DNA of 64,000 nt from Lewinellaceae bacterium (GTDB lineage Bacteria > Bacteroidota > Bacteroidia > Chitinophagales > Saprospiraceae). Positions 54,094 to 63,925 of the stretch are shown here, in pieces; position 1 is the first letter of the stretch; each line of letters begins with the position of its first letter. The notes beneath the pieces were generated by a model that did not search any database, was not told the origin of the DNA, and saw nothing but the letters and a program-made list of their open reading frames with translations. The stretch is from NCBI GenBank assembly GCA_020636375.1, contig JACJXZ010000003.1:372001-436000 (forward strand), read 5' to 3'. Position numbers and translations under genes: made by a program.

Positions 54094-54768
54094 ATGAAGC
54101 TCCTGATCGTCGAGGATGACCAAGAATTGCTGTCCAGAATGCTCCGCTTTTTCAAGCGCGAGGGTTATGTATGCGAGCTACCAACACTTATCAGGAGGGA
54201 TACAAAAAGCTGAATAATTACGACTATGACTGTGTGCTGATCGATGCGGCCTTCCCGGGCGGGACGTAGTATGCGGCTGGTGCAGATGATGCGGGAAGAA
54301 GATACCCAGACCGGCATCATCCTGTTTGCGGCAGGCAGCCCGGTGGAGGAGCGCATCCAGGGGCTGGAAGAAGGTGCCGACGACTTCCTGTCTATTCCGT
54401 TTGACCTGGGAAACTCCACGCCCGGATCAAGGCTGTCATGCGCCGAAAGGCAGGCGACTACAGCAAGGCGCTGTCCTTCGGCGGTATGCTCATCAAGCTG
54501 GAAGAGCGCATCGTGCTGGTAAACGGTACCTCCTGGTGAACCTCACCCGCAAGGAGTTCGAAATCCTCGTTTTTCTACCGCAACAAAAACCGGGTCATCA
54601 CCAAAGAAAGCATCGCCGAACACCTCTGGGGGATTATATGGAAGACGCCGTTTCCTTCGATTTTATCTACGCCCACGTCAAAAACCTGCGCAAAAACTGG
54701 TAGATCATGGGTTCAGCGATTACGTGAAGACGGTTTACGGGGTGGGGTATAAGTTTGAGGCGGGGTAG
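54094..54768 (+). CDS. OmpR/PhoB-family response regulator, frameshifted
   Basis: The receiver starts MKLLIVEDDQELLSRM, with the acidic pair EDD; the acceptor region DCVLIDAAFPGG and the lysine-side LEEGADDFL follow. The C-terminal winged helix reads LTRKEFEILVF, then ITKESIAEHLWG, FIYAHVKNLRK and VKTVYGVGYKF. Five or so single-base errors break the frame. For example, TACC at 54179 read as TGGCC gives CELANTYQEGY, and GGTACC at 54525 read as GGTGGCC gives NGGLLVNLTRKEF. No cognate kinase is adjacent. A tandem 11-bp repeat upstream may be its own binding site. Confidence 0.78.
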
Positions 54769-54862
54769 AGGGAAGATGCGCTGCACTCCAAACACATGGG
54801 TAGGAAAAGCGTTCTTAAATACTGCCAGCAACTGGAAAACAAGTTACAAAAGCTGATAATAC

Positions 54863-56396
54863 ATGGAAGAAGTAGCCACCAAAAGAATTGAACTCCGCAA
54901 CCTGGAACTGGAAGACTATCTGAGCCTCAAAAAAGTATCAAAAAGCCTATTCCGGAATAATTACCGCCCACTGGAAGAAGAAGTCGATCGACAAACTCCT
55001 GGAAATTTTTCCCGAAATACCAGCTTTGTGTTTTGGTCGATGGCAAGGTGGCGGTATGTGCGCTCTCGATCATTGTCGATTACGCCAAATTCGGCGACAA
55101 CCATACCTACCATCAGATTACCGGCAACGACACCTTCAGCACCCATGACCCGGAGGGCGACGTGCTGTACGGGATCGAACTTTTCGTCCATCCCAAATTC
55201 CGCGGCATGCGCCTGGGGCGGCGGCTGTACGACGCCCGCAAGGAAATCTGCGAAAACCTCAACCTGCGTTCCATCATCGTCGGCGGGCGTATTCCCAACT
55301 ACAAAGACTACAGCGACGAGCTGACCCGCGGCAGTATATCAACAGTGTGAAACTCAAGGAGATCTACGACCCTACCCTCACCTTTCAGCTTTCGAACGAC
55401 TTCCACGTGCGGAAGATCATCCGCAATTACCTGCCGGAGGAAAGGGCGCCGAAAGAATACGCCACCCTGCTCGAATGGAACAACATCTATTACCAGGAGG
55501 AGGAAAAGCTGATCAACCTGCCCAAAGATGTCGTCCGCATCGGTATCGTACAGTGGCAGATGCGCCTGTTCCGCAACTTCGACGCCCTGATCGAACAGGT
55601 AGAATACTTCGTCGACGCCGTCAGCGACTACCAGTCCGACTTTATCCTCTTTCCGGAATTCTTCGAGGCGCCCCTGATGGCGGATTACAACCACCTGGGC
55701 GAAGCCCGCGCCATCCGCGAACTGGTACCGCCTACACCATCCGGCTGCGGGATAAATTCATCGAGTTTGCCGTCTCCTACAACGTCAACATCATCACCGG
55801 CAGCATGCCTAAAGTGGAAGACGACAAGTACCTCTACAATGTTTCTTACCTCTGCCGCCGCGACGGCACCTGGGAAAAATTCCAGAAGATACAGATCACT
55901 CCCTCCGAACGCGACGCCTGGGGCATGGTCGGCGGCGATAAGGTCAAGGTTTTCGACACCGACAGCGGCAAGGTGGGCATCCTGATCTGCTACGACGTGG
56001 AATTCCCGGAGCTACCGCATCTACGCCGACCAGGGCATGCAGCTCCTCTTCGTGCCCTTCCTGACCGACACCCAGAACGGCTACAACCGCGTGCGCCTCT
56101 GCGCCCAGGCCCGCGCCATCGAGAACGAGTGCTACGTCGTCGTCATCGCCGGCGCCGTAGGCAACCTGCCCCGGGTGAACAACATGGACATCAACTACGC
56201 CCAGTCACCATCTTCACGCCTTCCGACTTCGCCTTCCCGACCAACGCCGTGCGGGTGAAAGTACTCGAATACGGAGATGACGGTCATCGCCGACGTCAGC
56301 CTGGAACTGCTGAAGGAATTGCATGAACACGGAAGCGTCAATATCCTGAAAGACCGGCGGAAAGACTTGTATAAGGTGGTCCTGAAAAAAATAGGT
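54863..56396 (+). CDS. Bifunctional GNAT acetyltransferase / carbon-nitrogen hydrolase, frameshifted
   Basis: The N-terminal part (residues 1-215) is a GNAT fold with LYGIELFVHPKFRGMRLGRRLYDARKE, whose R-G-x-G-like loop binds acetyl-CoA. The C-terminal part (about 225-505) is a nitrilase-type hydrolase with the catalytic Glu in FILFPEFFEAP, the Lys region KFQKIQITPSE and the Cys in VGILICYDVEFPE. Such fusions of about 510 residues are widespread in Bacteroidota, but their substrate is unknown. The stop is taken at about 56396 assuming one extra A in an A-run. Frame breaks include TACC sites at 54962, 55018, 55726 and 56013, each cured by TGGCC(C). It precedes DUF486 and PPK2 on the same strand. 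Confidence 0.82.
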
Positions 56397-56486
56397 AATC
56401 CGAATTCAATTTTTACGGTTTCAGGGTGACGGTTCCCGGCGAAACCAGTCCATGTACCCAAAACAGAGGAAGCTGCGGCTCAATAT

Positions 56487-56855
56487 ATGAAGACCACCTT
56501 TGCCACCATCGCCCTGCTGGTGCTGTCCAACATTTTATGACCTTTGCCTGGTACGGTCACCTGAAGTTCAGAGAGATCAAATGGCTGGACGGTATGGTAT
56601 GTTCGGCGTCATCGTGATCAGCTGGCTGATCGCTTTTTTCGAATACTGCCTGCGGTGCCCGCCAACCGGATCGGCTACAAATCATACGGCGGTACCCTTC
56701 GCCCTGGTGGAGCTGAAGGTGTTGCAGGAAGTGATTACGCTGTGCGTTTTCCTCGTTTTTCCCTTCTCTTCTTCAAGACGGAAAGCTTTCGGTGGAACCA
56801 TTTTGCGGGCTTTGCCTGTCTGGTTCTGGTAGTTTATTTTATCTTTAAGAAATAA
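56487..56855 (+). CDS. DUF486 family small membrane protein, frameshifted
   Basis: The 122-residue product has four hydrophobic helices: TFATIALLVLSNIFMTFAWYGHLK, GVIVISWLIAFFEYCL, ELKVLQEVITLCVFLVF and FACLVLVVYFIF. The conserved KF-x-EIKWLDG and PANRIGYKSYGG loops are present. This is the DUF486 family, related in shape to small multidrug/EmrE-type transporters; function is unproven. Three or four breaks occur (T-run at 56535, GGTA at 56596, GGTACC at 56691). It is probably co-transcribed with the PPK2 gene, which starts 15 bp later. Confidence 0.75.
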
Positions 56856-56869
56856 ACAGAATAACCAGA

Positions 56870-57680
56870 ATGGAACAGATGAAACCCGGGCAGGACGAGG
56901 TTTTCGACAAGCAGGTCCTGCAGCACTACAGCATCAACCCTGCGTATGTGCACGACCTGTATTTCCTCCAGGTAGAACTGCTCAAACTACAGAAACACAT
57001 CTACGAGAACAGTATGCGCCTACCATCATCTTCGAAGGGCGGGATACGGCGGGCAAAGGCGGCGCCATTTTTCGTTTTTCCCAGTTCCTCAACCCCGGCA
57101 CTACCGCATCGTCGCCCTCGGCAAACCCTCGGAGGTGGAAAAGGGGCAGTGGTACTTCCAGCGCTACGTCCAGGAGTTGCCCAATGCCGGCGAGATCGTC
57201 TTTTTCGACCGCAGCTGGTACAACCGGGCCGTCGTGGAGCCGGTCATGGGTTTCTGCTCGGCCGGCCAGTACGAGCTGTTCATGAAGCAGGCGCCCCTGT
57301 TCGAGCAGATGATCACCGAAGACGGGATCATCCTGTTCAAGTTCTGGTTCTCGATCGACATGGAAGTCCAGCGCCACCGCATCGAAGACCGCCTCTCCGA
57401 CCCCCTCAAGCAGTGGAAAGTCAGCCCGGTCGACCTGCTGGCCCAGGAGAAGTGGGACGAATTCACGCGATATAAGAACATTATGTACGAGCGCACGTCT
57501 ATGCCCTTCAGCCCCTGGGTGGTCATCAAGGGCAATATCCGGGAAGTGGCGCGCATTGCGGTACATGCGCGCTACCTGCTCCACCATATCGATTACGAGG
57601 AAAAGTCGCTGGAGCTGGTACGCCGCCGCCGAAGGAGGTGCTGTGGGTGCACGAGCCGGGCAAGGGGGATGGGGCGGTGA
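56870..57680 (+). CDS. Polyphosphate kinase 2 (PPK2) family protein, frameshifted
   Basis: PPK2 enzymes transfer phosphate between polyphosphate and nucleotides. The Walker A-like IIFEGRDTAGKGGAIF is split by a break at 57021 (TACC; TGGCC gives MRLAIIFEGRD). The Walker B-like IVFFDRSWYNRAVVEPVMGF and the lid module (FKFWFSIDMEVQRHRIEDRLSDPLKQWKVSPVD) are intact. The product ends near VLWVHEPGKGDGAV at TGA 57678. Length about 270 aa is normal for the single-domain PPK2 class. Another break is a missing C near 57080. A role in phosphate or energy storage is likely from the family. Confidence 0.87.
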
Positions 57681-57684
57681 GCGG

Positions 57685-57841
57685 TGGAAACTCTCGTTCG
57701 CGAGCGTCTATGACGCGATGCGGGACAACAAGTACCAGTCTCCGACTGGCGTAAACAAGCGACATAAGCGGCATTCGCAAGTCAGAGACTTGCCCGGTAT
57801 ACCGCATCGAGGCACAGCCTCTCGCGAACGAACCATAGTTT
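57685..57841. mobile_element. Palindromic repeat element (REP/MITE-like)
   Basis: The left end CTCGTTCGCGAG with GCGATGCGG pairs with the right end CCGCATCGAGG with CTCGCGAACGA. Inside are two further hairpins, CCAGTC/GACTGG and CAAGTC/GACTTG. The roughly 150-bp unit directly follows the PPK2 stop. It could fold into a branched structure and carries no gene. Confidence 0.55.
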
Positions 57842-58059
57842 AATATTCAAGTAGGCGGACAGAATTAATTTGTGTATGAACGGGCGCGATGCGAAATTGC
57901 GCCCCTTCGATGTTAGGAGGATTTAGGATTTAGGTTTTAGGCGACTGTTGAGTGCCCGATTGGTATAGGTTGCCCCTAAAGCCTACAGCCTAAGACCTAA
58001 AACCGAGCAAGAGGCACAAAAAGGAACCCCCCCTCCCCCTTCTCCCCCTCTCCTCCTTG
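57842..58059. other. Non-coding spacer with low-complexity sequence
   Basis: There is a TTTAGGATTTAGG / CCTAAGACCTAAAACC palindromic stretch (about 57920-58003) and runs of C (58025-58060). No gene is visible between the PPK2 element and the end of the isomerase gene. Confidence 0.4.
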
Positions 58060-59189
58060 TCACCCCTCACTCCCCCCGCCTCCGGGAACAACTTCTGTAT
58101 CCCCGCTTTGACGCCCGGCAAACGCCCCGTTCGGTGATCAGGTAGGTCACCAGGGGCAGCGGGCGTGACGTCGAAAGCGTAGTTGGCGGCTTTTGTATCC
58201 TGTGGAGTAATCAGCACCTTGTAAATCTTGCCGTTGAACCAGCCGTGAACGTACCGCACCTCGTCGGGGTCGCGCTCTTCGATAGGGATTTCTTTCAGGT
58301 ACCGTCGTTCAGCGACCAGTCAAAAAAGAGGAGGAAGGCAGGGCGGCGTAGAAAGGCACCCGGTTGTCGCGGGCAGCCAGTGCTTTGAGGTAGGTGCCGA
58401 TCTTGTTGGTACGTCGTCGCGCGCAGCGTCGTCCGGTCGCTGCCGACGAGCGACCAGGTCGACCATGCCGTGCTGCATCAGGTGGCGCCGGCGCTGTCGG
58501 TAATGACGGTATGGGGCACGCCGTGCTGGAGCAGTTCGTAGGCAGTGAGGTTGGCGCCCTGGTTGCGGGGCGGGTTTCGTCGACCCAGACGTGGACGGGG
58601 ATGCCGGCGTCGTGGGCGGCGTAGATAGGGGCGGTGGCGGTGCCGCCGTGGTCGATACAGGCCAGCCAGCCGGCGTTGCAGTGGGTGAGGATATTGACCG
58701 GTTCGCCCTTCTTTTTTTTTGCTGATCTTCTGGATGATATCCAGTGCCGTGCTCGCCGATACCTTGCAGTGTTCGATACTTTCTTCAGTAATCGCTTCGG
58801 TAGTTTGCAGGTAGTACCTGCACCATTTCGCTGATCTCTTCGGTAAGCTCGATGGCCTTCATCATCCGTTCGAGGGCATAAGAAAGGTTGACGGCAGTAG
58901 GGCGGGTATTCAAAAGCACGTCTACGGTGTCGCGGACGTACTTGCCCAGCCGGCGCTTGTCCAGCGGCGCGTGATACAGCGCATTGTACACCGCATAGGC
59001 GGCGGTAGCGCCGATGAGCGGCGCGCCCGCACGTGCATCTCGCGAATCGCGCGGACAAAGTCTTCCGGCGTGTTCAGGTCTTCGATGACGAGCGCATGGG
59101 GCAGGCGGCGCTGGTCGATGACCTGGACGGTGGGGGTTCCGCCCCTCCTTCAGCCAAATGGTTCGGTAGTGCTTACCGTTGATCTGCAT
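58060..59189 (-). CDS. mtnA: S-methyl-5-thioribose-1-phosphate isomerase, frameshifted
   Basis: MtnA converts methylthioribose-1-phosphate to methylthioribulose-1-phosphate in methionine salvage. From ATG 59189 the product reads MQINGKHYRTIWLKEG, then (next frame) VQVIDQRRLPHALV and VRGAPLIGATAAYAVY, a family signature. ILTHCNAGWLA contains the conserved Cys. HVWVDETRPRNQGANLTAYEL and the Asp of GSDR are also visible, followed by VKVLITP-type and FDVTP segments near the end. About eight single-base errors interrupt it; some lie in runs of G or C, others at GGTA/TACC (58299, 58810). The exact end is uncertain because of a G-run at 58064. No other methionine-salvage gene is adjacent. Confidence 0.85.
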
Positions 59190-59271
59190 ATATCCAGCCC
59201 TTTTGACAAAGGTAATGTCCAGGCGGGATATTCCGGCAGCAGAAGGGAAGGAACATTGAAAAAATCCCATA

Positions 59272-60720
59272 TTAGTTCGACTTCCAGAAATAAGGCGTAA
59301 ACAACACCAGGATCGTAAACAGCTCCAGGCGCCCCAGCAGCATCAGTATCGACAAAAGAACTTCACCTGGGGAGAAAGCCAGGCGAAGTTGTCGACCAAG
59401 TACCTCCCCGATGCCCGGTAGGCGTTGCCCAGCGAGGTGGTACTGCCCCGATGGCGGTCAGGAAATCCAGCCCCATAGCCGAGACGATGATGGCGCCGGT
59501 GACGAAGAGCATCAGGTACAGCAGCAGGAAGATGATGATGTGGGTGAGGATGCGGTGGTGACCACCTGCCCGTTGAGCTTCAGCGGCACGATGGTACTGG
59601 GGTGCAGGATGCGCTTGAACTCCAGGAAGGAATTCTTGAAGAACACCAGGTGGCGGATCAGCTTGATGCCCCCGCTGGTGGAGTAAGCGCTACCCCAGGA
59701 ACATCAGCACGAAGAAGAGCATGGTCAGGCTGTTGCCCCAACTGGTGTAGTTTACCGATACGAACCCGGTGGTGGTGATGATGGAAACGACCTGGAAAAT
59801 GCTGTCGCGGAAGGCCTTCTCCCAGGGCAGTAGGTGGTGCTGCTTTTCACAGTACCAGGGTAACCACGGCGCTGAGCAGGACGACGATGAAGATATAGGC
59901 CTTGAACTCGTCGCTACCCACACACCTTGCTGAACTTGCCCTTCAGGCTGAAGTAAATGACCGTGTAATTGGTCCCGGCAAAAACATGAACAGGGCGATG
60001 GGATACTGGATCGCAGGCGTATCATAAAAGTACCATGCTGGCGTTTTTGGTAGAAAACCCGCCGGTAGTATGGTCGTGAAGGCGTGGTTGATGGTATCGT
60101 AGAAGGTCATGCCGGCAAAGTACAGGATGAGCGTCAGAGCGCCGGTCAGGGCGACGTAGATCAGCCACAGCCGCTTGGCGGTTTCCCGGATGCGGGGGTG
60201 CAGCTTGTCGGAGGTCGGTACCGGGCGCTTCCGCCACGAACAGCTCGATGCCGCCAATGCCCAGCAGGGGAAATATAGCCACGGTGAGGACGATGATGCC
60301 CATGCCCCCGATCCACTGGGTCAGGCTGCGCCAGTAGAGGATGCCGGCGGGTACTACTCGATGTCGTTGAGCACCGAAGCCCCGGTGGTCGTCATGCCGG
60401 AGACTGTTTCAAAAAGGCGCCCACCACGTCGGGGATGACTCCGCTGAACAGGTATGGCAGCATGCCGAAAGTCACCATCGACAGCCACCCCATAGCTACG
60501 ATGAGGTACCCCTCCCGCTTTTTGATGTCGTTGCCGCCCGGCAGGCGGATGAGCCAGAGGATGCCGCCGATGATGAGGCACACCAGCCCAGAGCTGAACA
60601 ATGGTACCAGGCGTCGCCGCTGTCGAAATAATAAGAAAAAGGCAGCCCGGTAAACATGAGGCCCCTGATGATCATCAGCAGGACCGCGATGACGCGGATG
60701 ATGGGGCGTACGTTGATCAT
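59272..60720 (-). CDS. trkH: Potassium uptake protein TrkH, frameshifted
   Basis: TrkH is the membrane channel subunit of the Trk K+ uptake system. From ATG 60720 the product starts MINVRPIIRVIAVLLMI and shows the selectivity-filter-like TTTGASVLNDIE, WIGGMGIIVL, TIATGGFSTKNAS and SIITTTGFVS segments. The C-terminal GGSAYSTSGGIKLIRH and LVLFTPYFWKSN end at TAA 59272-59274. All four pore-loop regions can be recognised, but they are split over several frames by about ten breaks. It follows trkA with only a 3-bp gap, so both are in one operon. Confidence 0.85.
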
Positions 60721-60723
60721 GGG

Positions 60724-62074
60724 CTAACGAAATAGTTGTTCGAGTTTGGTAATGGCTTCCGGCAGGGCGAAGACGATCACCTTGTCGTCGATCTGCAGCT
60801 GGAACTCCCCGTCCGGGATCAGGGTGTCCTCGCCCCGGATGACCCCACCGATCAGGTAGGTTGTCGGGAAGTGCAGGTCCTTCAGCGGTTTACGGGTGAT
60901 CCTGGTTCTTTTATGCACCACGTACTCGATGATCTCCGCATCCACGCCATGCAGGCTGGTGATGGTATCCACCTGTCCCTTTCGGACGAAGCGGAAGATG
61001 TTGTTGGTACCGCGATGAGCTTCTTGTTGATCATGGTGTCCACCCCGATATTCTGGGAGATGTGGATGTATTCCTTGTTCTCCACCTGGGCGATCGTCTT
61101 GTACACCCCGTGGTTTTTGGCGGTCAGGCTGGCGATGATGTTCGTCTCCGAGTTGTTGGTCAGGGCGATGAAGGCGTCCATCTGGCTGAGCCCTTCCTCT
61201 TCCATCAGGTCGATGTTGCTGGTATCGCCGTTGATGACCAGGGTATTGTGGAGCTGTTCAGTACCAGTTCCTTGCACCGCTCCTTGTCCTTCTCGATGAG
61301 GGTGACGCTGTATTCGTTCTCCAGCCGCCGGGCAGTAAATGCAGCCCCAGGGACGTGCCCCCAGGATCATCACGTTTTCGCTTTGATCTTTTCTTGCCCA
61401 CGATATTGATCAGCCGGTCGATGTTGTCCTTGCGGGTGATGAAGTAGATGTGGTCGTTGCGCCGCAGGATGGTATTGCCCCGGGGATGATGGTGCGGTGC
61501 CCGCGCAGGACGGCGATGGTACCGCAGCGTCACGTCGGTGTCGATGCCGTGGATGTCACCACCAGCTTGTTGGACAGCGGGGAGTACTCGTCGAGGGTAA
61601 TGCCCACGAGGTTGATCTTGCCCTCTTCGAATTCGAAGAGGTCGGTAAACGAGCATTCCTTGACCAGCCGGTAAATCTCTTCGCAATACCAGCAGCGTCG
61701 GGGAGATGAGGGAGTCGATGCCCAGTTCGCGGAACAGCTGGCGCTCCGACTCGGAGAGGTATTCCTGGTTGTTGACCCGGGCGATGGGCCTGCCGGGCGC
61801 CCATCTTCTTTACCAGGATAGCCGTCACCAGGTTGTTCTTCTCGGAAGTAGTCACTACCAGGACCAGCTTGGTACTTTAGTGAGACCTCCGCCTGCTCCA
61901 GGATGTCAATGGAGGAGGAATCTCCGCGCAGGGTCATCACGTCGAGGTGCGTAGCGGCGTAGTCCAGCACCTCCTGGTTGGAATCGATCAGCACAATATC
62001 CTGGTTTTCGTAGGTACCAGCAGCTCCGCCAGGTGAAAACCCACATCCCCTGCCCCCGCAATTATGATTTTCAT
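60724..62074 (-). CDS. trkA: Trk system potassium transporter regulatory subunit TrkA, frameshifted
   Basis: TrkA is the cytosolic NAD(H)-binding gate of the TrkH channel. It has two RCK units: the first starts MKIIIAGAGDVGFHLAELL (Rossmann GxGxxG) with an LIDSN acidic end of beta 2. The second is around VMILG-R near 61360. VVTTSEKNNLVTAI and NNQEYLSESERQLF are typical. The C-terminal TrkA_C domain ends DDKVIVFALPEAITKLEQLF at 60724. Total length is about 450 aa, as expected. Breaks at 62013 and 61871 disappear if TACC is read as TGGCC(C), giving ELLVAYENQDIVLID at the first. It is divergent from the phosphatase gene. Confidence 0.87.
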
Positions 62075-62165
62075 TGCTTATGGTTTTCCCTGAAAATAAA
62101 AAGCTTCAGGGTTTGAAACAAATTTAGCCTGTAATCCTTAAAAAGGATGGCGGGCTTTGAGAACT

Positions 62166-62245
62166 GCCACTGGCTTTGTGCATTGCCGGCGCCGCCCCTC
62201 GATCCCCTAAAGGGAAGTCCTCCCAAAATGCACAAACCCAGTGGC
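62166..62245. mobile_element. 19-bp inverted repeat element between trkA and the phosphatase gene
   Basis: GCCACTGGCTTTGTGCATT (62166-62184) and AATGCACAAACCCAGTGGC (62227-62245) are complementary at 18 of 19 positions. The GC-rich centre contains CCCCTAAAGGG. It resembles short palindromic repeats scattered in Bacteroidota intergenic regions and lies in a divergent promoter gap. Confidence 0.5.
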
Positions 62246-62306
62246 GATGCAACTATAAACGCCCGCCCGTTTTCAGCGCAAATATCCGACATAAATCGCA
62301 AATTCC

Positions 62307-62763
62307 ATGAAAATACTGATGGTTTGCCTGGGCAACATCTGCCGCTCCCCCTGGCGGAAGGCATTATGAAACACAAACTCCGGGAACACGGGCTGGACTG
62401 GACGGTGGACTCCGCTTAAGCACCGGCTTCTGGCACGTCGGCGAACCGCCCGACCCCCGCTCGGTAAGCACCGCCCGCCAGCACGGCCTGGACATCTCCC
62501 GCCAGCAGCGGCCCGCCAAATCCAACCCGCCGACCTGGACGACTACGACCTCATCCTGGTATGGACAGCTCCAACTACCAGGACATCCTCCGCCTGGTAC
62601 CAACGGCAGCCGGCAGGAAAACAAAGTGGAAATGATCCTCAACTACGTCGACCCCGGCAGCAACCGCAACGTGCCCGACCCCTACTGGAACGACGACGGC
62701 TTCGACCGGGTGTTCCACATGCTGGACGAGGCGTGCGAGCGGGTGATTGAACGGCATGGGTAG
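62307..62763 (+). CDS. Low-molecular-weight protein-tyrosine phosphatase, frameshifted
   Basis: The catalytic P-loop CLGNICRS (C-x5-R-S) is at residues 7-14 of MKILMVCLGNICRSP. IMKHKLREHGLDWTVDSA follows, and the C-terminal acid motif is VPDPYWNDDGFDRVFHMLDEACERVI. The usual DLILVMDSSNYQD is split by a break at 62559, where GGTA read as GGCCA gives LAMDSSNYQD. GGTACC at 62596 read as GGTGGCC gives LVANGSRQENK. Length about 153 aa is standard. It removes phosphate from tyrosine (or arginine) residues; the target is unknown. Confidence 0.87.
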
Positions 62764-63333
62764 GGCTTGGTTTGTGCTGTTATATTGTTATATTGTTATA
62801 TTGTTATATTGTTATATTGTTATAATGCTGTCTTTCGACAGGCTCGGGGTGAAGTGGTTATATTGTTGATGCAATCCTGGCGGGGCAGTAGCAGAAGGTG
62901 GAGCCTGGCGCCCGGAAAATTTCGGGGCTGCTGCGAGGAGGCATGATCCTGTTCATGTAGCACCCCTTGATCCCCCACATACCTTCGCAGAGCTACGGCG
63001 GGCGGAGAAAGGGGAGGAGGCTAAACCAGCTGCAAAAACCTGTAAATCCTGTTCATCCTGTCTACCCCAAGCATTTGGCTCCCCAAATCCTGTAAATCCT
63101 GTCTCCCTCCGGTATAGGGCGCCGCCGCCTGCCGCCATCCTGTCACCTGTCCATCCCGTCCCGGAAAACCAACCTAGTACCGTCCTGAACTTATTGTCTC
63201 TTTTTTGGGTTACAAATGGGCAACGAAAGGAAAAAACCTGTATATTTGCATTCCGCTGGCGAAAGCGCTGTTAACGAACAACAAATTTTACCCCGAGCAG
63301 AGCCGAGGGGAACCAGCAACAGATAACTGAAAA
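62764..63333. other. Intergenic region with simple repeats
   Basis: No gene is visible. The stretch has an 8-bp tandem array (62779-62826), scattered copies of the words AATCCTGTAAATCCTGT and TTCATCCTGT (about 63045-63105), and a TATATTTG box at 63241-63248, about 85 bp before the tRNA, that may be its promoter. Confidence 0.45.
62779..62826 (+). repeat. GTTATATT tandem repeat
   Basis: Five perfect 8-base units are followed by a sixth with one change (GTTATAAT). Another unit appears at about 62858. Confidence 0.85.
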
Positions 63334-63404
63334 GGTCGGGTGGCCGAGTGGCTAGGCAGAGGTCTGCAAAACCTCGTACGGCGGTTCGAATCCGCTCCCG
63401 ACCT
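63334..63404 (+). tRNA. tRNA-Cys (anticodon GCA)
   Basis: The acceptor arms GGTCGGG and CCCGACC pair fully. The D arm is GCCGAGTGGCTAGGC. The anticodon stem GAGGT/ACCTC holds loop CTGCAAA with anticodon GCA. The T arm is GGCGG-TTCGAAT-CCGCT. Size 71 nt, no encoded CCA. Confidence 0.95.
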
Positions 63405-63417
63405 CAAGCTCTTCTCA

Positions 63418-63446
63418 AAGCCTCTCCGCGTTCGCGGAGGGGCTTT
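63418..63446 (+). terminator. Hairpin after the tRNA gene
   Basis: AAGCCTCTCCGCG and CGCGGAGGGGCTT form a 13-bp stem (one G-U pair) with a two-base centre. It lies 13 bp after the tRNA and likely ends its transcript. Confidence 0.65.
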
Positions 63447-63449
63447 GTG

Positions 63450-63925
63450 CATTCAGGAGGCGTCGAAAGCGAGCTTTCGTAAGCTTCCTGGATGCGCAAA
63501 GCCAGGCCGCAGGCCAGGCTTTGAGAAGAGAGGGTTGCGCCGCCCCACCCTCCGGATGGGCGCAGCCAATCCGCTCCCCGCCTGAACCACTTTCATTAAG
63601 CTTCTTTCATTAAAGCAAGCTTTCGTAAGCCTCCTGGACGTACAAAGCCAGGCCGTAGGCCAGGCTTGTGAAGAGGGTTGAAGCGCCCCCACCCAGGATG
63701 GGCGTAGCCAATCCGCTCCCCAATGAACCACTTTCAGGTCACTTCTTTCATTAAATCGAGCTTTCGTAAGCCTCCTGGACGTACAAAGCCAGTAGCCAGT
63801 ACCGCATACCAGGCTTGTGAAGAGGGTTGAAGCGCCCCGTTCCTCCGCCGGAGCCTGAAACGCCAACGAAAAAGCGGCGAAGGCAGACACCCATGATGGG
63901 CGTAGCCAATCCGCTCCCGAGGGAG
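63450..63925 (+). repeat. Three tandem repeats of about 141-146 bp carrying tRNA 3' tails
   Basis: The word AGCTTTCGTAAG starts at 63472, 63618 and 63759, and each copy continues with CTGGA-G--CAAAGCCAG. A GAAGAG-GGTTG block follows, and each copy ends in GCCAATCCGCTCCC (63565-, 63707-, 63905-). AATCCGCTCCCG is also the 3' half of the T arm and acceptor of tRNA-Cys (63390-63400). Apparent minus-strand frames across the repeats are not genes. Confidence 0.65.

Noticed and set aside
45730..62760. Interpretation of the broken genes as true pseudogenes
   Set aside because: Unrelated and normally essential or useful genes (trkA, trkH, mtnA, ppk2) are all broken in the same way. Breaks fall at TACC/GGTA or homopolymers and motifs are otherwise fully conserved, so sequencing error is more likely.
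63453..63890. Minus-strand frame with a periodic product
   Set aside because: It only reflects the three tandem DNA repeats after the tRNA.
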